DNA of 64,000 nucleotides from Pantoea latae (GCF_002077695.1 NZ_MWUE01000004.1:248001-312000); one strand, 5' to 3'. Positions 37,152 to 46,562 are shown, counted from the stretch's first letter. Translations and numbers: made by a program. Notes: generated by a model from the letters alone, not told the origin.

Positions 37152-37544
37152 TTAGCTGCGTTTCTTCTGGATACGTCCTGGCGGCTCTTTCGCCAGCAGC
37201 GAAACCAGCGCCGGTCCCACCAGCATCACTACGCCCAGCGTGCCGATCAGCAACGCATTGTGGACATAGCGCGAGACGATAAACAGCGTCATCATCGCCG
37301 CGCCAAAGTAGTACGTGGTGGTCGCTTCTTCAAGATAATCACCGATGCGACGCAAACGAACACTACGCTGCAGGACCAGCATGGCGATAAACACCACGGC
37401 ATAGGCGGCTACCAGCGTGCTGCACACTTCGGTCAGGGCTTTGTGCTGCCAGCCCCAGACCAGCGCGGCGATCACCAGCGCGTGCATGGCGATATGCACG
37501 CAGGTTTGTCCGGTGATGATTTGAACACGATTAGACCATTTCAT
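37152..37544 (-). CDS. ybhQ: Inner membrane protein YbhQ
   Basis: A 130-residue membrane protein with about four hydrophobic helices and a basic C-terminus, homologous to E. coli YbhQ (MKWSNRVQIITGQTC, YLEEATTTYYFGAAMM, GPALVSLLAKEP). Its function is unknown. The start is set by AGGAGAAAAG before the ATG at 37544. It diverges from the ybhP-clsB-ybhN operon as in E. coli. Confidence 0.92.
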   Translation of the reverse strand: MKWSNRVQIITGQTCVHIAMHALVIAALVWGWQHKALTEVCSTLVAAYAVVFIAMLVLQRSVRLRRIGDYLEEATTTYYFGAAMMTLFIVSRYVHNALLIGTLGVVMLVGPALVSLLAKEPPGRIQKKRS

Positions 37545-37723
37545 TCTTTTCTCCTGGCAGACCCAACGGGTCGCCCAAGTGCAACCGGCCCAGGCCGGAA
37601 ACGGTTTCCTCACTGTAAAGCAATTTTCGGACAACGCCCTAAATTTCCATCCTCATCCGCACCCGTTTGTGACAAAGACTACACTTTACTTCTGTTGCTG
37701 ATGAAAAGGAGTGCGTCGAGAGT

Positions 37724-38485
37724 ATGCCACAAACTAAGCAAGGATTTTCCCTTAAAGTCCTGACGATCAATACCCACAAGGGATTTACCACCTTTAACCG
37801 GCGCTTTATCCTGCCGGAACTGCGTGAAGCGGTTCGCGCCACCTCGGCGGATATCGTCTTTTTGCAGGAGGTGATGGGCACGCATGCCATCCATCCTTTA
37901 CACCACGAGAACTGGCCTGGCACGCCGCACTACGAGTTTCTGGCCGACACCATGTGGAACGATTTCGCCTACGGGCGCAACGCCGTCTATCCGGAAGGGC
38001 ACCACGGGAACGCGATTTTGTCACGCTTTCCCATCCAGGAGTATGAAAATCGTGATATTTCTGTTGCAGGAAGTGAAAATCGCGGCATGTTGCACTGCCA
38101 GATCGCCCTGCCAGAACCGCACGGCACGCTGCACGTTATCTGCGTGCATCTCGGGCTGAAAGCGGCGCACCGCCACGCGCAGATGAAGATGATGTGCGAG
38201 ATGGTCGCCTCGCTGCCGCCTGACGCGCCGCTGGTGGTCGCCGGGGATTTCAACGACTGGCAGCTGCGCGCCAACCGCATTCTGAAGCACGGCGCGGGGC
38301 TAAAAGAGGTGTTCAGCATGAAGCACGGCCGGCCGGCGCGCACCTTTCCGGCGCGCTTTCCGCTGCTGCGCCTCGATCGCATCTACGTGCGTAACGCCAC
38401 CGTCAGTCACCCCTGGGCGCTGCCGCGCCGTCCCTGGTCGCACCTGTCCGATCACGCCCCGCTCGCCGTGGAGATCCACCTATGA
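37724..38485 (+). CDS. ybhP: Endonuclease/exonuclease/phosphatase-family protein YbhP
   Basis: A 253-residue protein of the EEP (DNase I-like) superfamily, the same length as E. coli YbhP. Catalytic-core motifs are [48 protein letters not shown] and [13 protein letters not shown]. Its substrate is not known. Its stop codon overlaps the clsB start by four bases, so it belongs to a translationally coupled lipid-related operon with clsB and ybhN. Confidence 0.93.
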   Translation: MPQTKQGFSLKVLTINTHKGFTTFNRRFILPELREAVRATSADIVFLQEVMGTHAIHPLHHENWPGTPHYEFLADTMWNDFAYGRNAVYPEGHHGNAILSRFPIQEYENRDISVAGSENRGMLHCQIALPEPHGTLHVICVHLGLKAAHRHAQMKMMCEMVASLPPDAPLVVAGDFNDWQLRANRILKHGAGLKEVFSMKHGRPARTFPARFPLLRLDRIYVRNATVSHPWALPRRPWSHLSDHAPLAVEIHL

Positions 38486-39726
38486 ATTTTGAATGGCGAG
38501 ATGGCAATCAGCTGCGCCTGCTGGAGAACGGCGAACAATTTTTCCCGCGCGTGTTCGGCGCGATACAGCGCGCCGAGCGCAGCGTGCTGCTGGAAACCTT
38601 TATCCTGTTTGAGGACGATGTCGGCAACGCGCTGCACCGCGAGCTGCTGGCCGCTGCGCAGCGCGGCGTGAAGATCGAGGTGATGGTGGACGGCTATGGC
38701 TCGCCGGATCTCTCCGATAACTTCGTCAACAGCCTGACGGCGGAGGGCGTGCGCTTCATCTATTACGATCCGCGCCCGCTGGTGATGGGGATGCGCACCA
38801 ACGTCTTCCGCCGCCTGCACCGTAAAACCGTGGTGGTGGACGACACCATCGCCTTTGTCGGCGGCATTAACTTCTCCGCCGAGCACAACACCAGCTACGG
38901 ACCGGAGGCGAAGCAGGACTATGCGGTCGAGGTCAAAGGCCCCATCGTGGCGGATATCACCCGCTACGTGCGCGAGGCGATGGGCAGCGAAGCGGTGACG
39001 CGCCGCTGGTGGGGCGGCCGCTCGCACCGCCCCGCCGTCAACGCCACGCCCGGCAACGCGCAGGTGCTGTTCGTCTATCGCGACAACGATGAGCATCGCG
39101 ACGATATCGAAAAGCACTATCTCGATATGCTGCGCACCGCCAAAGAGGATGTGATTATCGCCAACGCCTACTTTTTCCCTGGCTACCGCCTGCTGCGCGA
39201 GATGCGCAGCGCGGCGCAGCGCGGCGTGCGGGTCAGGCTGATCGTGCAGGGCGAGCCCGATATGCCGATCGTCAAGGTTGGCGCGGAGCTGCTCTACAAC
39301 TATCTGGTGGATGCCGGCGTCGAGGTCTATGAATATATTCGTCGCCCGCTGCACGGCAAGGTGGCGGTGCAGGATCGCCAGTGGGCCACCGTCGGCTCCA
39401 GCAACCTCGATCCGCTCAGTTTGTCGCTTAACCTCGAAGCCAACCTGATTATCTACGATCGCGATTTCAACCAGACGCTGCGCGATAATCTGGAGCAGCT
39501 GCTGGCGAAGGATTGCCAGCGCGTGCAGGAGGATCGGCTGCCGCCGCGCAACTGGTGGCAGCTGACCAAAAGCGTGGTGGTGTTTCACTTCTTACGCCAT
39601 TTCCCGGCGATCGCCGGCTGGCTGCCCGCGCATACGCCGCTGATTGCGCAGGTCGATCCGCCGGTTCAACCGGAAATGGAGACGCAGGACCGGGTCGAAA
39701 CAGACAATGAAGGGGCAAAATCCTGA
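38482..39726 (+). CDS. clsB: Cardiolipin synthase B
   Basis: Membrane-associated phospholipase-D-type enzyme (414 aa; E. coli 413) that makes cardiolipin or phosphatidylglycerol. The two HKD motifs are complete: His113-Arg-Lys (HRKTVVVDD) and His291-Gly-Lys ([10 protein letters not shown]). Each is followed by the GG(I)N/GSSN element (VGGINFS and VGSSNLDP). It lies between and overlaps ybhP (4 bases) and ybhN (1 base). Confidence 0.96.
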   Translation: MNFEWRDGNQLRLLENGEQFFPRVFGAIQRAERSVLLETFILFEDDVGNALHRELLAAAQRGVKIEVMVDGYGSPDLSDNFVNSLTAEGVRFIYYDPRPLVMGMRTNVFRRLHRKTVVVDDTIAFVGGINFSAEHNTSYGPEAKQDYAVEVKGPIVADITRYVREAMGSEAVTRRWWGGRSHRPAVNATPGNAQVLFVYRDNDEHRDDIEKHYLDMLRTAKEDVIIANAYFFPGYRLLREMRSAAQRGVRVRLIVQGEPDMPIVKVGAELLYNYLVDAGVEVYEYIRRPLHGKVAVQDRQWATVGSSNLDPLSLSLNLEANLIIYDRDFNQTLRDNLEQLLAKDCQRVQEDRLPPRNWWQLTKSVVVFHFLRHFPAIAGWLPAHTPLIAQVDPPVQPEMETQDRVETDNEGAKS

Positions 39727-40694
39727 TGGCGGAAAAACATCCTAAATGGAAGCTGGCGAAAAAGGTGCTCACCTGGCTCTTTTTTATCGCGGTGATCGTG
39801 CTGCTGGTGGTCTACGCCCGCAAGGTCAACTGGGAAGATGTCTACAACGTTATCGTCAACTATAACCGCCTGGCGGTATTGAGCGCCGTGGCGCTGGTGA
39901 TCGTCAGCTATCTCACCTACGGCTGCTACGACCTGATCGGCCGCGCCTACTGCGGCCACAAGCTGGCGAAGCGACAGGTGATGCTGGTGTCGTTTATCTG
40001 CTACGCCTTTAACCTGACGCTCAGCACCTGGGTTGGCGGCGTGGCGATGCGCTACCGGCTTTATTCGCGGCTGGGGCTGGACAGCGCCACCATCACGCGC
40101 ATCTTTTCCCTCAGCATCGCCACCAACTGGCTCGGCTATATCCTGCTGGCGGGCGTGGTGTTTAGTGCGGGCATGGTGCCGATTCCCGGCGGCTGGTTTA
40201 TCGGCGAGACCACGCTGCGCATTATCGGCGTGGTGCTGCTGGCGGTGGTGGCGGTCTTTCTCTGGGCCTGCGCCTTTTCAAAGCGCCGCAAGTGGACCAT
40301 TCGACGTCAGACGCTGCAGCTGCCGTCGCTGCGCATGGCGCTGTTTCAGTTCGCGGTCTCTTCCGCTAACTGGCTGGTAATGGGCGCGATTATCTGGCTG
40401 CTGCTGGCGCGTCAGGTGGACTACCCCATCGTGCTCGGCGTGCTGCTGATCAGCAGTATCGCAGGGGTGATTATTCATATCCCGGCGGGGATCGGCGTGC
40501 TGGAGGCGGTGTTCCTGGCGCTGCTGAGCGGGCAGCACGCGTCGCACGGCACCATTATCGCCGCGCTGCTCGCCTATCGCGTGCTCTACTTTATCCTGCC
40601 GCTGCTGCTGGCGCTGGTGCTCTATCTGATGCTGGAGAGTCGCGCGAAGCATCTGCGCGCGAAGAATGAACAGAAACTGCAGAAGAGTGCGTAA
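39726..40694 (+). CDS. ybhN: Flippase-like (UPF0104) membrane protein YbhN
   Basis: A 322-residue polytopic protein (E. coli 318) of the lysylphosphatidylglycerol-flippase-like UPF0104 family, with about eight hydrophobic segments. Family motifs are NYNRLAVLSAVALVIVSYLT, NLTLSTWVGGVAMRYRLYSR, HIPAGIGVLEAVFL and AYRVLYFILPLLLAL. It probably handles lipid moved to or from the ClsB reaction, which is inference from operon context. The ATG shares its A with the clsB TGA. Confidence 0.93.
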   Translation: MAEKHPKWKLAKKVLTWLFFIAVIVLLVVYARKVNWEDVYNVIVNYNRLAVLSAVALVIVSYLTYGCYDLIGRAYCGHKLAKRQVMLVSFICYAFNLTLSTWVGGVAMRYRLYSRLGLDSATITRIFSLSIATNWLGYILLAGVVFSAGMVPIPGGWFIGETTLRIIGVVLLAVVAVFLWACAFSKRRKWTIRRQTLQLPSLRMALFQFAVSSANWLVMGAIIWLLLARQVDYPIVLGVLLISSIAGVIIHIPAGIGVLEAVFLALLSGQHASHGTIIAALLAYRVLYFILPLLLALVLYLMLESRAKHLRAKNEQKLQKSA

Positions 40695-40703
40695 CGCAGA
40701 TTC

Positions 40704-40738
40704 GCCCCATCCCCTTATCAGGGATGGGGCTTCTCTTT
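40704..40738 (+). terminator. Terminator of the ybhP-clsB-ybhN operon
   Basis: GCCCCATCCC pairs perfectly with GGGATGGGGC around a seven-base loop. The stem is followed by TTCTCTTT. It abuts the convergent ybhL stop codon. Confidence 0.9.
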
Positions 40739-41444
40739 AGCGGCGGTTGCCGAAGATGCGCAGCAGCATCAGGAACAGGTTGATAAAGTCGAGGTAGAGC
40801 TTCAGCGCGCCCATGATGGAGTAGCGGCGCAGTGATTCGCGGTCACGCACGTCGATCTGCTCGCCCATCTGGCGTAGCTGCTGGGTGTCATAGGCGGTCA
40901 GACCCACAAACACCACCACGCCGATATAGGTAATCGCCCACATCAGCGCCGGGCTTTTCAGCCAGAAGTTCACCAGCGACGCCAGCACAATACCGATTAG
41001 CGCCATAAACAGCAGGCTGCCGAAGCGGCTCAGGTCGCGTTTGGTGGTGTAGCCGTAGAAGCTCATGGCGCCGAACATTCCCGCCGTCACAAAGAAGGTG
41101 CTGGCGATAGAGGTGTAGGTGTAGGCGAGGAAGATACTGGCCATCGTCAGCCCGGTGAGCACCGAATAGAGCATAAACAGCCCGGTCGCCAGCGCGCCGC
41201 TCAGGCGATGCACCATGCCAGAGAGCACAAACACCACCGCCAGCTGAGCGATAATCAGGCCGAAGAAGGTCATCCGGTTAGAGAAGATAAAGAACATAAT
41301 GCGCTCGTTGCCGGCCGCATACCAGGAGACAAAGGCGGTCAGCAGCAGGCCGCAGGTCATCCAGCCGTAGACCTGGGCCATAAAGGTTTGCAGGCCGGTG
41401 GCGGCGGGCTGCACGAGCGAGTCATTGCGTGGATATCGGTCCAT
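40737..41444 (-). CDS. ybhL: Bax inhibitor-1-like (TMBIM) membrane protein YbhL
   Basis: A 235-residue protein with seven hydrophobic helices, nearly co-linear with E. coli YbhL (234 aa). TMBIM-family features are FMLYSVLTGLTMASIFLAYT, VTAGMFGAMSFYGYTTKRDL and the C-terminal acidic pair region VFVGLTAYDTQQL. The family includes proton-sensitive calcium leak channels. The start at 41444 is preceded by GAGG. Confidence 0.94.
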   Translation of the reverse strand: MDRYPRNDSLVQPAATGLQTFMAQVYGWMTCGLLLTAFVSWYAAGNERIMFFIFSNRMTFFGLIIAQLAVVFVLSGMVHRLSGALATGLFMLYSVLTGLTMASIFLAYTYTSIASTFFVTAGMFGAMSFYGYTTKRDLSRFGSLLFMALIGIVLASLVNFWLKSPALMWAITYIGVVVFVGLTAYDTQQLRQMGEQIDVRDRESLRRYSIMGALKLYLDFINLFLMLLRIFGNRR

Positions 41445-41536
41445 GATGCACCTCATGTTGGTGAAAAGGCGTCGGAAAACCGACGGACAGGCTTAAGTGT
41501 GGCACAGCACGCCTTAACTGCGCCACAATGCCGCAC

Positions 41537-42625
41537 TCAGCGGCGCGACAGGCAGCTCTGATAACGGCTGTCGACGCGCTGGGCGAACCAGGCCGTGGTG
41601 AGATTACGGGTGATTTTCGGGCTTTCCAGCTTGATGCCCGGCAGCATCTCGCGCGGCAGCGGCCGACCGGCCATCTTGTCCGCCAGCGCGAAAACCTGCT
41701 TCCACAGCGTGCTGTCGCTAAAGCTCGCCTGCTCCCCTTTCTCCAGGTCGCGGCGGATGGCGCTGTCGCTCATGTCGATCTGCTTCGCCAGCGTGCGCAC
41801 CGCCAGCTCCGTCGCGCCCGCCTTGTCGGATCCATAGAGGATCAGATCGCCGTCCAGCGCCAGCTTCATGCCGGTAGCGCGCGCCACCGCCGCCTGGAAT
41901 GCGGCGTTGCGGCTGGCGTACCAGCCGGCGTTAAAATCGGCGAAGCGGTAGATCGGTTTACTGTAGTCCGCCGGGTAGCCCAGCAGATGCATAATGCCGA
42001 AGTACATGCCGCCGTGACGGGTAAAGACCTCGCGGCGGATCGATCCGTCGATCGGCCAGGGATAGCCTTTGGCGTGCGCTTCGGCGAAGCTGATGCTGAC
42101 CTGCATTGGGCCGCCGGTGTGAATCGGATTGAGGTTGCCGAACAGCGTCTGCCCCATCGGCACCATATCGATAAAATCGTCGAAAATCGCGCTTAGCTCT
42201 TTTTCGCTGCGCACCTTATCGAGCCGCGCCGCATAACTTTCGCCGTTTGAGGATTTAATCATCAGTGCGGTGCGCACCACAAACGCCGGCACATGCACCT
42301 TCGCCGCACGGCGATCGATTTCGCCCCAGGCGATTTTCGGCAGGCCGGGCACCGCCGCCTCGGCGCTGAAGTTCGACTCCTGATCCGCCACGGCGATAGC
42401 AGCGCACAGGTTGCTGACGCTGGGGTCGATCTGCTGGGTGCGGAACGCGGTGTAGATATCGGTGGCCCAGCCCGGCTTGTCGCTGACGTGGGCGGGCAGC
42501 AGACGCTGGATCTGCGCCTTGACGTCGGCCGGCTGGCGCGCCGGCGCCTCGGGCGTTTTTTTGGTGCTACAGCCCGCCAGCACCAGCGCGGCGAGCAGCG
42601 AGAAACGTTTAAGCGAAAATGACAC
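41537..42625 (-). CDS. yaiW: YaiW-like lipoprotein (DUF1615)
   Basis: A 363-residue outer-membrane-type lipoprotein similar along its length to E. coli YaiW. The signal sequence SLLAALVLAGC carries the lipobox LAGC. Family landmarks are AVADQESNF, MVPMGQTLFG, NPIHTGGPMQVSI and PREMLPGIKLESPKITRNLT. The QESN motif recalls lysozyme-like folds, but no activity is established here. The start is probably the GTG at 42625, which places a short n-region before the lipobox and has AGGGAG upstream. The ATG at 42688 gives an implausible 21-residue preface. It is inserted between moaE and ybhL, unlike E. coli. Confidence 0.88.
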   Translation of the reverse strand: MSFSLKRFSLLAALVLAGCSTKKTPEAPARQPADVKAQIQRLLPAHVSDKPGWATDIYTAFRTQQIDPSVSNLCAAIAVADQESNFSAEAAVPGLPKIAWGEIDRRAAKVHVPAFVVRTALMIKSSNGESYAARLDKVRSEKELSAIFDDFIDMVPMGQTLFGNLNPIHTGGPMQVSISFAEAHAKGYPWPIDGSIRREVFTRHGGMYFGIMHLLGYPADYSKPIYRFADFNAGWYASRNAAFQAAVARATGMKLALDGDLILYGSDKAGATELAVRTLAKQIDMSDSAIRRDLEKGEQASFSDSTLWKQVFALADKMAGRPLPREMLPGIKLESPKITRNLTTAWFAQRVDSRYQSCLSRR

Positions 42626-42780
42626 TGAGAGAGCGCTCCCTGCAGGAAAACAAACCCTTACCTTAGCACTGACGCGCCGACAAACCATCAGACAGGGCGT
42701 AAATTCCCGCCTTGCCGTCGCGCTTGCGAATCGGCGTTTCTCAGCCAGACTCCAGTTTTCTCGCGTAAAAGGACATAGTT

Positions 42781-43566
42781 ATGCAAAAACTCTGGATCGG
42801 CGCCGCAGTGGCGCTCCTGCTCAGCGGCTGCGGCGCCAACAACACGCCGGCGCAGGTCGCCTCGCCCGGTGCGCCCACCTCGGCCAAAATGAAAGCGCTC
42901 GCCACCGGCGCAGACCTGCTGCAGTCACGACCGCCTATCGAGGCGATCAACACCTATCTCGACGGCTTTCACTTCTACAATGGCGACCAGAACGGCCAGA
43001 TGGAGGCGCATCACTATGTGACGGTGCTGAACGATGACGTGATGCAGGCGGTGATTTACGACGGCAATACCAAAGACGCGCGGCTGATGGGCGTGGAGTA
43101 CATTATCAGCGCGCGGCTCTATCAGACGCTGCCGCCGGAGGAGAAAAAGCTGTGGCACAGCCACGAATATGAGGTGAAGTCAGGCACCCTGATTGCGCCG
43201 GGCCTGCCGCAGGCGGCGGATCATGCGCTGATGGCGCGCATCGCCAACACCTACGGCAAAACCTGGCACACCTGGCACACCGATCGCGATAAAACCCTGC
43301 CAATCGGCATTCCGGCGCTAATGATGGGCTTTACCGCCGACGGTCAGCTCGATAATCGTTTGCTGGCCGATCGCGACAAACGCTTTGATATCGACAGCCG
43401 CAAGGTGCGGGCGTCGCGCGCCGATATCGTCACGCAGCCGGTGCTGCCGGGCGCCAACGCCTGGCAGCGCGGCGAGGTGATCCAGCTTAAACGCGTCTCT
43501 GGCGGCGGCGAGCATGCGCACGGCCAGACCCATTTTGGCCCGGCGGAGCAGCTCAGTAAGCCTTAA
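42781..43566 (+). CDS. OBAP-family (DUF1264) lipoprotein
   Basis: A 261-residue lipoprotein with signal sequence ALLLSGC (lipobox LSGC). The rest resembles DUF1264, the family of plant oil-body-associated proteins: DGFHFYNGDQNGQMEAHHYV, QAVIYDGNTKDARLMGVEYI, HSHEYEVKSGTLIAPGLP and GKTWHTWHTDR. Several histidines in HAHGQTHFGP near the C-terminus could bind a metal. Its bacterial function is unknown. It diverges from yaiW; the two probably share a promoter region. It has AAGGA before the ATG. Its stop overlaps moaE by four bases. Confidence 0.85.
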   Translation: MQKLWIGAAVALLLSGCGANNTPAQVASPGAPTSAKMKALATGADLLQSRPPIEAINTYLDGFHFYNGDQNGQMEAHHYVTVLNDDVMQAVIYDGNTKDARLMGVEYIISARLYQTLPPEEKKLWHSHEYEVKSGTLIAPGLPQAADHALMARIANTYGKTWHTWHTDRDKTLPIGIPALMMGFTADGQLDNRLLADRDKRFDIDSRKVRASRADIVTQPVLPGANAWQRGEVIQLKRVSGGGEHAHGQTHFGPAEQLSKP

Positions 43567-44015
43567 TCCCAGCGCTGCGCGGCCTGATGGTCGCTGTCGC
43601 GGGCGTCGACCCAGCGATCGCCCTGTTCGGTGGCCTCGCGCTTCCAGAACGGGGCGCGGGTTTTCAGGTAGTCCATAATGAACTCTGCGGCGGCGAAGGC
43701 GCTGCCGCGGTGCGCGCTAGTGACGCCGACAAACACGATCTCATCGCCGGGAAACAGCTCGCCGATGCGGTGGATCACGCTGACGCGCTGGAGCGGCCAG
43801 CGGCTGCGCGCCTCGTCGACAATCTCCTGCAGCGCCTTTTCCGTCATGCCGGGATAGTGTTCGAGCGTCAGCGCCGCGACGCTGTCGCCGAGATTGTGAT
43901 TGCGCACTTTTCCGCTAAAGGTCACCACCGCGCCGTCGGCGTCGGAGGTAGAGAGCCAGGCGTACTCGTCGGCCATGCTGAACGGCGCCGCGCCGACGCG
44001 GATCTGCGTTGCCAT
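43563..44015 (-). CDS. moaE: Molybdopterin synthase catalytic subunit MoaE
   Basis: Large subunit of molybdopterin synthase (150 aa, the E. coli length). With MoaD it inserts two sulfurs into cyclic pyranopterin monophosphate. Conserved features are VVTFSGKVRNHNLGDSV, the HRIGELFPGDEIVFV stretch, and active-site lysines in YLKTRAPFWKRE. The start MATQIRVGAAPF matches the family; the longer frame to 44054 runs back into moaD. It is the last gene of moaABCDE. Confidence 0.96.
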   Translation of the reverse strand: MATQIRVGAAPFSMADEYAWLSTSDADGAVVTFSGKVRNHNLGDSVAALTLEHYPGMTEKALQEIVDEARSRWPLQRVSVIHRIGELFPGDEIVFVGVTSAHRGSAFAAAEFIMDYLKTRAPFWKREATEQGDRWVDARDSDHQAAQRWD

Positions 44016-44016
44016 C

Positions 44017-44262
44017 TCAGCCTCCCGTGACCGGCGGGAAAAAGGCCACTTCATCGCCCGCCTGCAGCGGATGCGACATCGGCACCAGCGTCTGGTTCAC
44101 GGCGGCCAGCAGCTTGCCGGAATCGAGCGCCAGCGCCCAGCGGTCGCCTTTTTGCGCCAGCGCGTCGCGCAGCGTCGCCACGTCGGGGAAGGCCTCGGGC
44201 ATCTGCAGCGCGCTGGTGCCTACCAGCTCGCGCACCTGGGCGAAAAACAGCACGTTAATCAT
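44017..44262 (-). CDS. moaD: Molybdopterin synthase sulfur carrier subunit MoaD
   Basis: Ubiquitin-like sulfur carrier (81 aa, identical in length to E. coli MoaD). Its C-terminal Gly-Gly (PPVTGG) is adenylated and thiocarboxylated by MoeB. The family start [15 protein letters not shown] is present. It overlaps moaC by eight bases and ends one base before moaE, so the two synthase subunits are coupled. Confidence 0.96.
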   Translation of the reverse strand: MINVLFFAQVRELVGTSALQMPEAFPDVATLRDALAQKGDRWALALDSGKLLAAVNQTLVPMSHPLQAGDEVAFFPPVTGG

Positions 44263-44737
44263 GGGTCACCGCCTGGAAATCGCCGGACTTGCCGCCGCTT
44301 TTGCTCAGCAGACGCAGCTGGTCGATAACGATATCTTTCTGCACCGCTTTACACATGTCGTAGATGGTCAGGGCCGCCACCGAGGCGGCGGTCAGCGCCT
44401 CCATCTCGACGCCGGTTTTGCCGCTCAGGCGGCAAAGCGAGGTGATGCGCACGCGCTGATGTTCCGGCTCGGCGACCAGGTTGACTTCGACCTTGCTCAG
44501 CATCAGCGGATGACAGAGCGGGATCAGCTCCCAGGTGCGCTTGGCGGCCTGAATGCCGGCGATACGCGCGGTGGCAAAGACATCGCCTTTGTGGTGGCTG
44601 CCGTCGACGATCATCTGCAGCGTATCGGCGGCCATCAGCACCAGCGCTTCCGCGCGCGCCTCGCGCACCGTTTCCGCTTTGGCCGAGACGTCGACCATAT
44701 GGGCTTCGCCCGCGGCGTTAATATGGGTCAGTTGCAT
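44255..44737 (-). CDS. moaC: Cyclic pyranopterin monophosphate synthase MoaC
   Basis: Converts 3',8-cyclo-GTP from MoaA to cyclic pyranopterin monophosphate in molybdopterin synthesis (160 aa; E. coli 161). It is close to the E. coli protein throughout: [61 protein letters not shown] and the flexible [14 protein letters not shown] C-terminus ([10 protein letters not shown]). The active-site Lys and His in these motifs are retained. Confidence 0.97.
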   Translation of the reverse strand: MQLTHINAAGEAHMVDVSAKAETVREARAEALVLMAADTLQMIVDGSHHKGDVFATARIAGIQAAKRTWELIPLCHPLMLSKVEVNLVAEPEHQRVRITSLCRLSGKTGVEMEALTAASVAALTIYDMCKAVQKDIVIDQLRLLSKSGGKSGDFQAVTHD

Positions 44738-44740
44738 GGC

Positions 44741-45256
44741 TTACAGCTTCTTTAAGTGTGAAACGAAATTACAGGGGCCGGTGCGGGCGTCGATCTGGTC
44801 GGCGATAATGCGCTCCCAGGCGCTCTCGCAGGCGCTGGTCGATCCCGGCACGGCGAAGATCAGCGTGCCGTTAGCGATGCCGGCGACGGCGCGCGACTGC
44901 AGCGTCGAGCCGCCGATATCCTCCCAGGAGAACATGCGGAACAGCTCGCCAAAGCCCTCTATTTTGCGATCGAACAGCGGCTCAATCGCCTCTGGCGTGA
45001 TGTTCTTCGCGTTGAATCCCGTGCCGCCGTTGATCACCACAACCTGCACGTCCAGGCTGGCGATCCAGCGCGACACGATGGCGCGAATGCGGTAGCGATC
45101 TTCACCGACAATGGCGTGATCCACTACCACATGACCGGCTTCATGCGCTGCGGCGCGCAGGTAGTCGCCAGAGGTGTCGCTGCTGGCGTCGCGTCGGTCA
45201 GAGACGGTCAGCACCGCCAGGTTGACCGGAATAAACTCACCCGTAGATTTGCCCAT
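44741..45256 (-). CDS. moaB: Molybdenum cofactor biosynthesis protein MoaB
   Basis: MogA/MoaB-fold protein (171-172 aa; E. coli 170). It is probably an accessory molybdopterin-adenylylating protein in other organisms; the E. coli role is unclear. Motifs VLTVSDRRDASSDTSGDYL, VVINGGTGFNAKNITPEAI and FAVPGSTSACESAW are present. E. coli has VLITGGTGLTEGDQAPEA here, so the TG-rich binding loop is conserved but its flank differs. The start was chosen by alignment with E. coli; the longer frame is moaA-overlapping noise. Confidence 0.95.
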   Translation of the reverse strand: MGKSTGEFIPVNLAVLTVSDRRDASSDTSGDYLRAAAHEAGHVVVDHAIVGEDRYRIRAIVSRWIASLDVQVVVINGGTGFNAKNITPEAIEPLFDRKIEGFGELFRMFSWEDIGGSTLQSRAVAGIANGTLIFAVPGSTSACESAWERIIADQIDARTGPCNFVSHLKKL

Positions 45257-45272
45257 TGTCTCGCTCCTGAGA

Positions 45273-46259
45273 TTATCCGCCGATAAAGGAAAGGTTCTGC
45301 GTGATGCCGGTATTGCCCTGGTGCAGGAAGTGCGTCTGCTTCTTCTCGCCCAGGCTGTGGGCAATGCGCGCCTGCAGCTCCGCCTGCTGATCGTCGGAAA
45401 CCAGCAGATCGCGCAGCGACACGCCGCTGTCGCCGAACAGGCAGAGATGCAGATTGCCGTGCGCCGAGACGCGCAGACGGTTGCAGCTGGCGCAGAAGTC
45501 GCGCGAATAGGGCATAATCAGGCCGATCTCGCCGACGTAGTCAGGATGCCAGAACACCTGCGCCGGGCCGTCGCTGCGGCCGCGTTCGCGGCGCTGCCAG
45601 CCCTGCGCCACCAGCTGGTCGCGGATCACCGCGCCAGAGACGTGCTGATCGCGGAACAGCGCGCCGCCCTCGCCCGTCTCCATTAGCTCGATAAAACGCA
45701 GCTGGATCGGGCGGGTGCGGATCCACTCCAGGAAGGTGTGCAGGCTGCGGCTGTTGAGGTCGCGCATCAGCACGCTGTTGACTTTAACCTGCTGGAAACC
45801 GGCGTCAAAAGCGGCGTCGATGCCCGCCATCACCTGATGGAATTTGTCCTGACCGGTGATGGCGTGGAACTGGCGCGCGTCGAGGCTGTCTACGCTGACG
45901 TTCAGCGCGGTCAGTCCGGCGTCGCGCCAGGCGGCGACGTCGCGCGCCAGCCGATAGCCGTTAGTGGTGACGGCGATCTGGCGAATGGCGCGGTTTTCCC
46001 GCACGGCGGCGATAATGTCGGTAAAATCGCGACGCAGCGACGGCTCGCCGCCGGTCAGACGCACCTTTTCGGTGCCGGCCGCGGCGAAGGCGCGCGTGAC
46101 GCGTCGGATCTCATCGAGCGAGAGAAAGCTTTTGTTGCGCACGCCCTGCGGTTTATAGCCGTCGGGCAGGCAGTAGGTGCAGCGGAAGTTACAGACATCC
46201 GTCACCGAGAGACGCAGGTAGTAAAACCGACGTGCAAATGCATCAGTAAATTGTGACAC
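45273..46259 (-). CDS. moaA: GTP 3',8-cyclase MoaA (GTG start)
   Basis: Radical-SAM enzyme (328 aa; E. coli 329) that begins molybdopterin synthesis from GTP. The N-terminal cluster motif is CNFRCTYC (Cys23, 27, 30). The C-terminal cluster cysteines are in FCASCNRLR and LHLCLFG, and the protein ends in Gly-Gly (SFIGG). The start is the GTG at 46259 ([14 protein letters not shown]), corresponding to the E. coli start and preceded by AAAAGG. The longer ATG frame would translate the riboswitch. It is the first gene of moaABCDE. Confidence 0.95.
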   Translation of the reverse strand: MSQFTDAFARRFYYLRLSVTDVCNFRCTYCLPDGYKPQGVRNKSFLSLDEIRRVTRAFAAAGTEKVRLTGGEPSLRRDFTDIIAAVRENRAIRQIAVTTNGYRLARDVAAWRDAGLTALNVSVDSLDARQFHAITGQDKFHQVMAGIDAAFDAGFQQVKVNSVLMRDLNSRSLHTFLEWIRTRPIQLRFIELMETGEGGALFRDQHVSGAVIRDQLVAQGWQRRERGRSDGPAQVFWHPDYVGEIGLIMPYSRDFCASCNRLRVSAHGNLHLCLFGDSGVSLRDLLVSDDQQAELQARIAHSLGEKKQTHFLHQGNTGITQNLSFIGG

Positions 46260-46261
46260 CA

Positions 46262-46400
46262 GAACACCTTTTCCAAGTACGGGAGATGCAGGCATTTCTT
46301 TCTGCACCCTGGCAGCGCGTCGGCTGCGGCCTGAACCCCCTATCGTTTGACTTAGGCATTCAGGCTTTGAGTGTATGTCGCCCACATGGACGACATGGTT
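46262..46400 (-). promoter_or_regulatory. Molybdenum cofactor (Moco) riboswitch-like leader of moaA
   Basis: The moaA leader folds into several helices on the minus strand. TGTCG/CGACA forms a hairpin at 46376-46395, GCCTGAA/TTCAGGC closes at 46329-46365, and GGTGCAG/CTGCATC at about 46285-46308 contains the purine-rich AAAGAAATG. The order, and the stretch GTGCAGAAAGAAATGCC next to the start codon, match what I recall of the Moco RNA motif ahead of E. coli moaA. Ends are approximate. A covariance-model search would settle it. Confidence 0.78.
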
Positions 46401-46445
46401 GGCAAATGGTAGCGCGATTTTTGCCGCTCTGCCATCCACTATGTG

Positions 46446-46469
46446 CGCTATATATATTGATATATAACG
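46446..46469. promoter_or_regulatory. ModE-binding palindrome at the moaA promoter
   Basis: CGCTATATA, six bases, then TATATAACG. This fits the published ModE consensus half-sites and their N6 spacing. ModE activates moaA in E. coli. The site is about 190 bases from the moaA start and 93 bases upstream of divergent ybhK. Confidence 0.85.
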
Positions 46470-46562
46470 TATTTTCGCCGCATTTTCGCGACAGTAGGGT
46501 TAAAATAGCCCGCTAAAAAAGGCGCCGGTACGACGTGTCGGCTGCGGGCGTAAAGAGGAACT

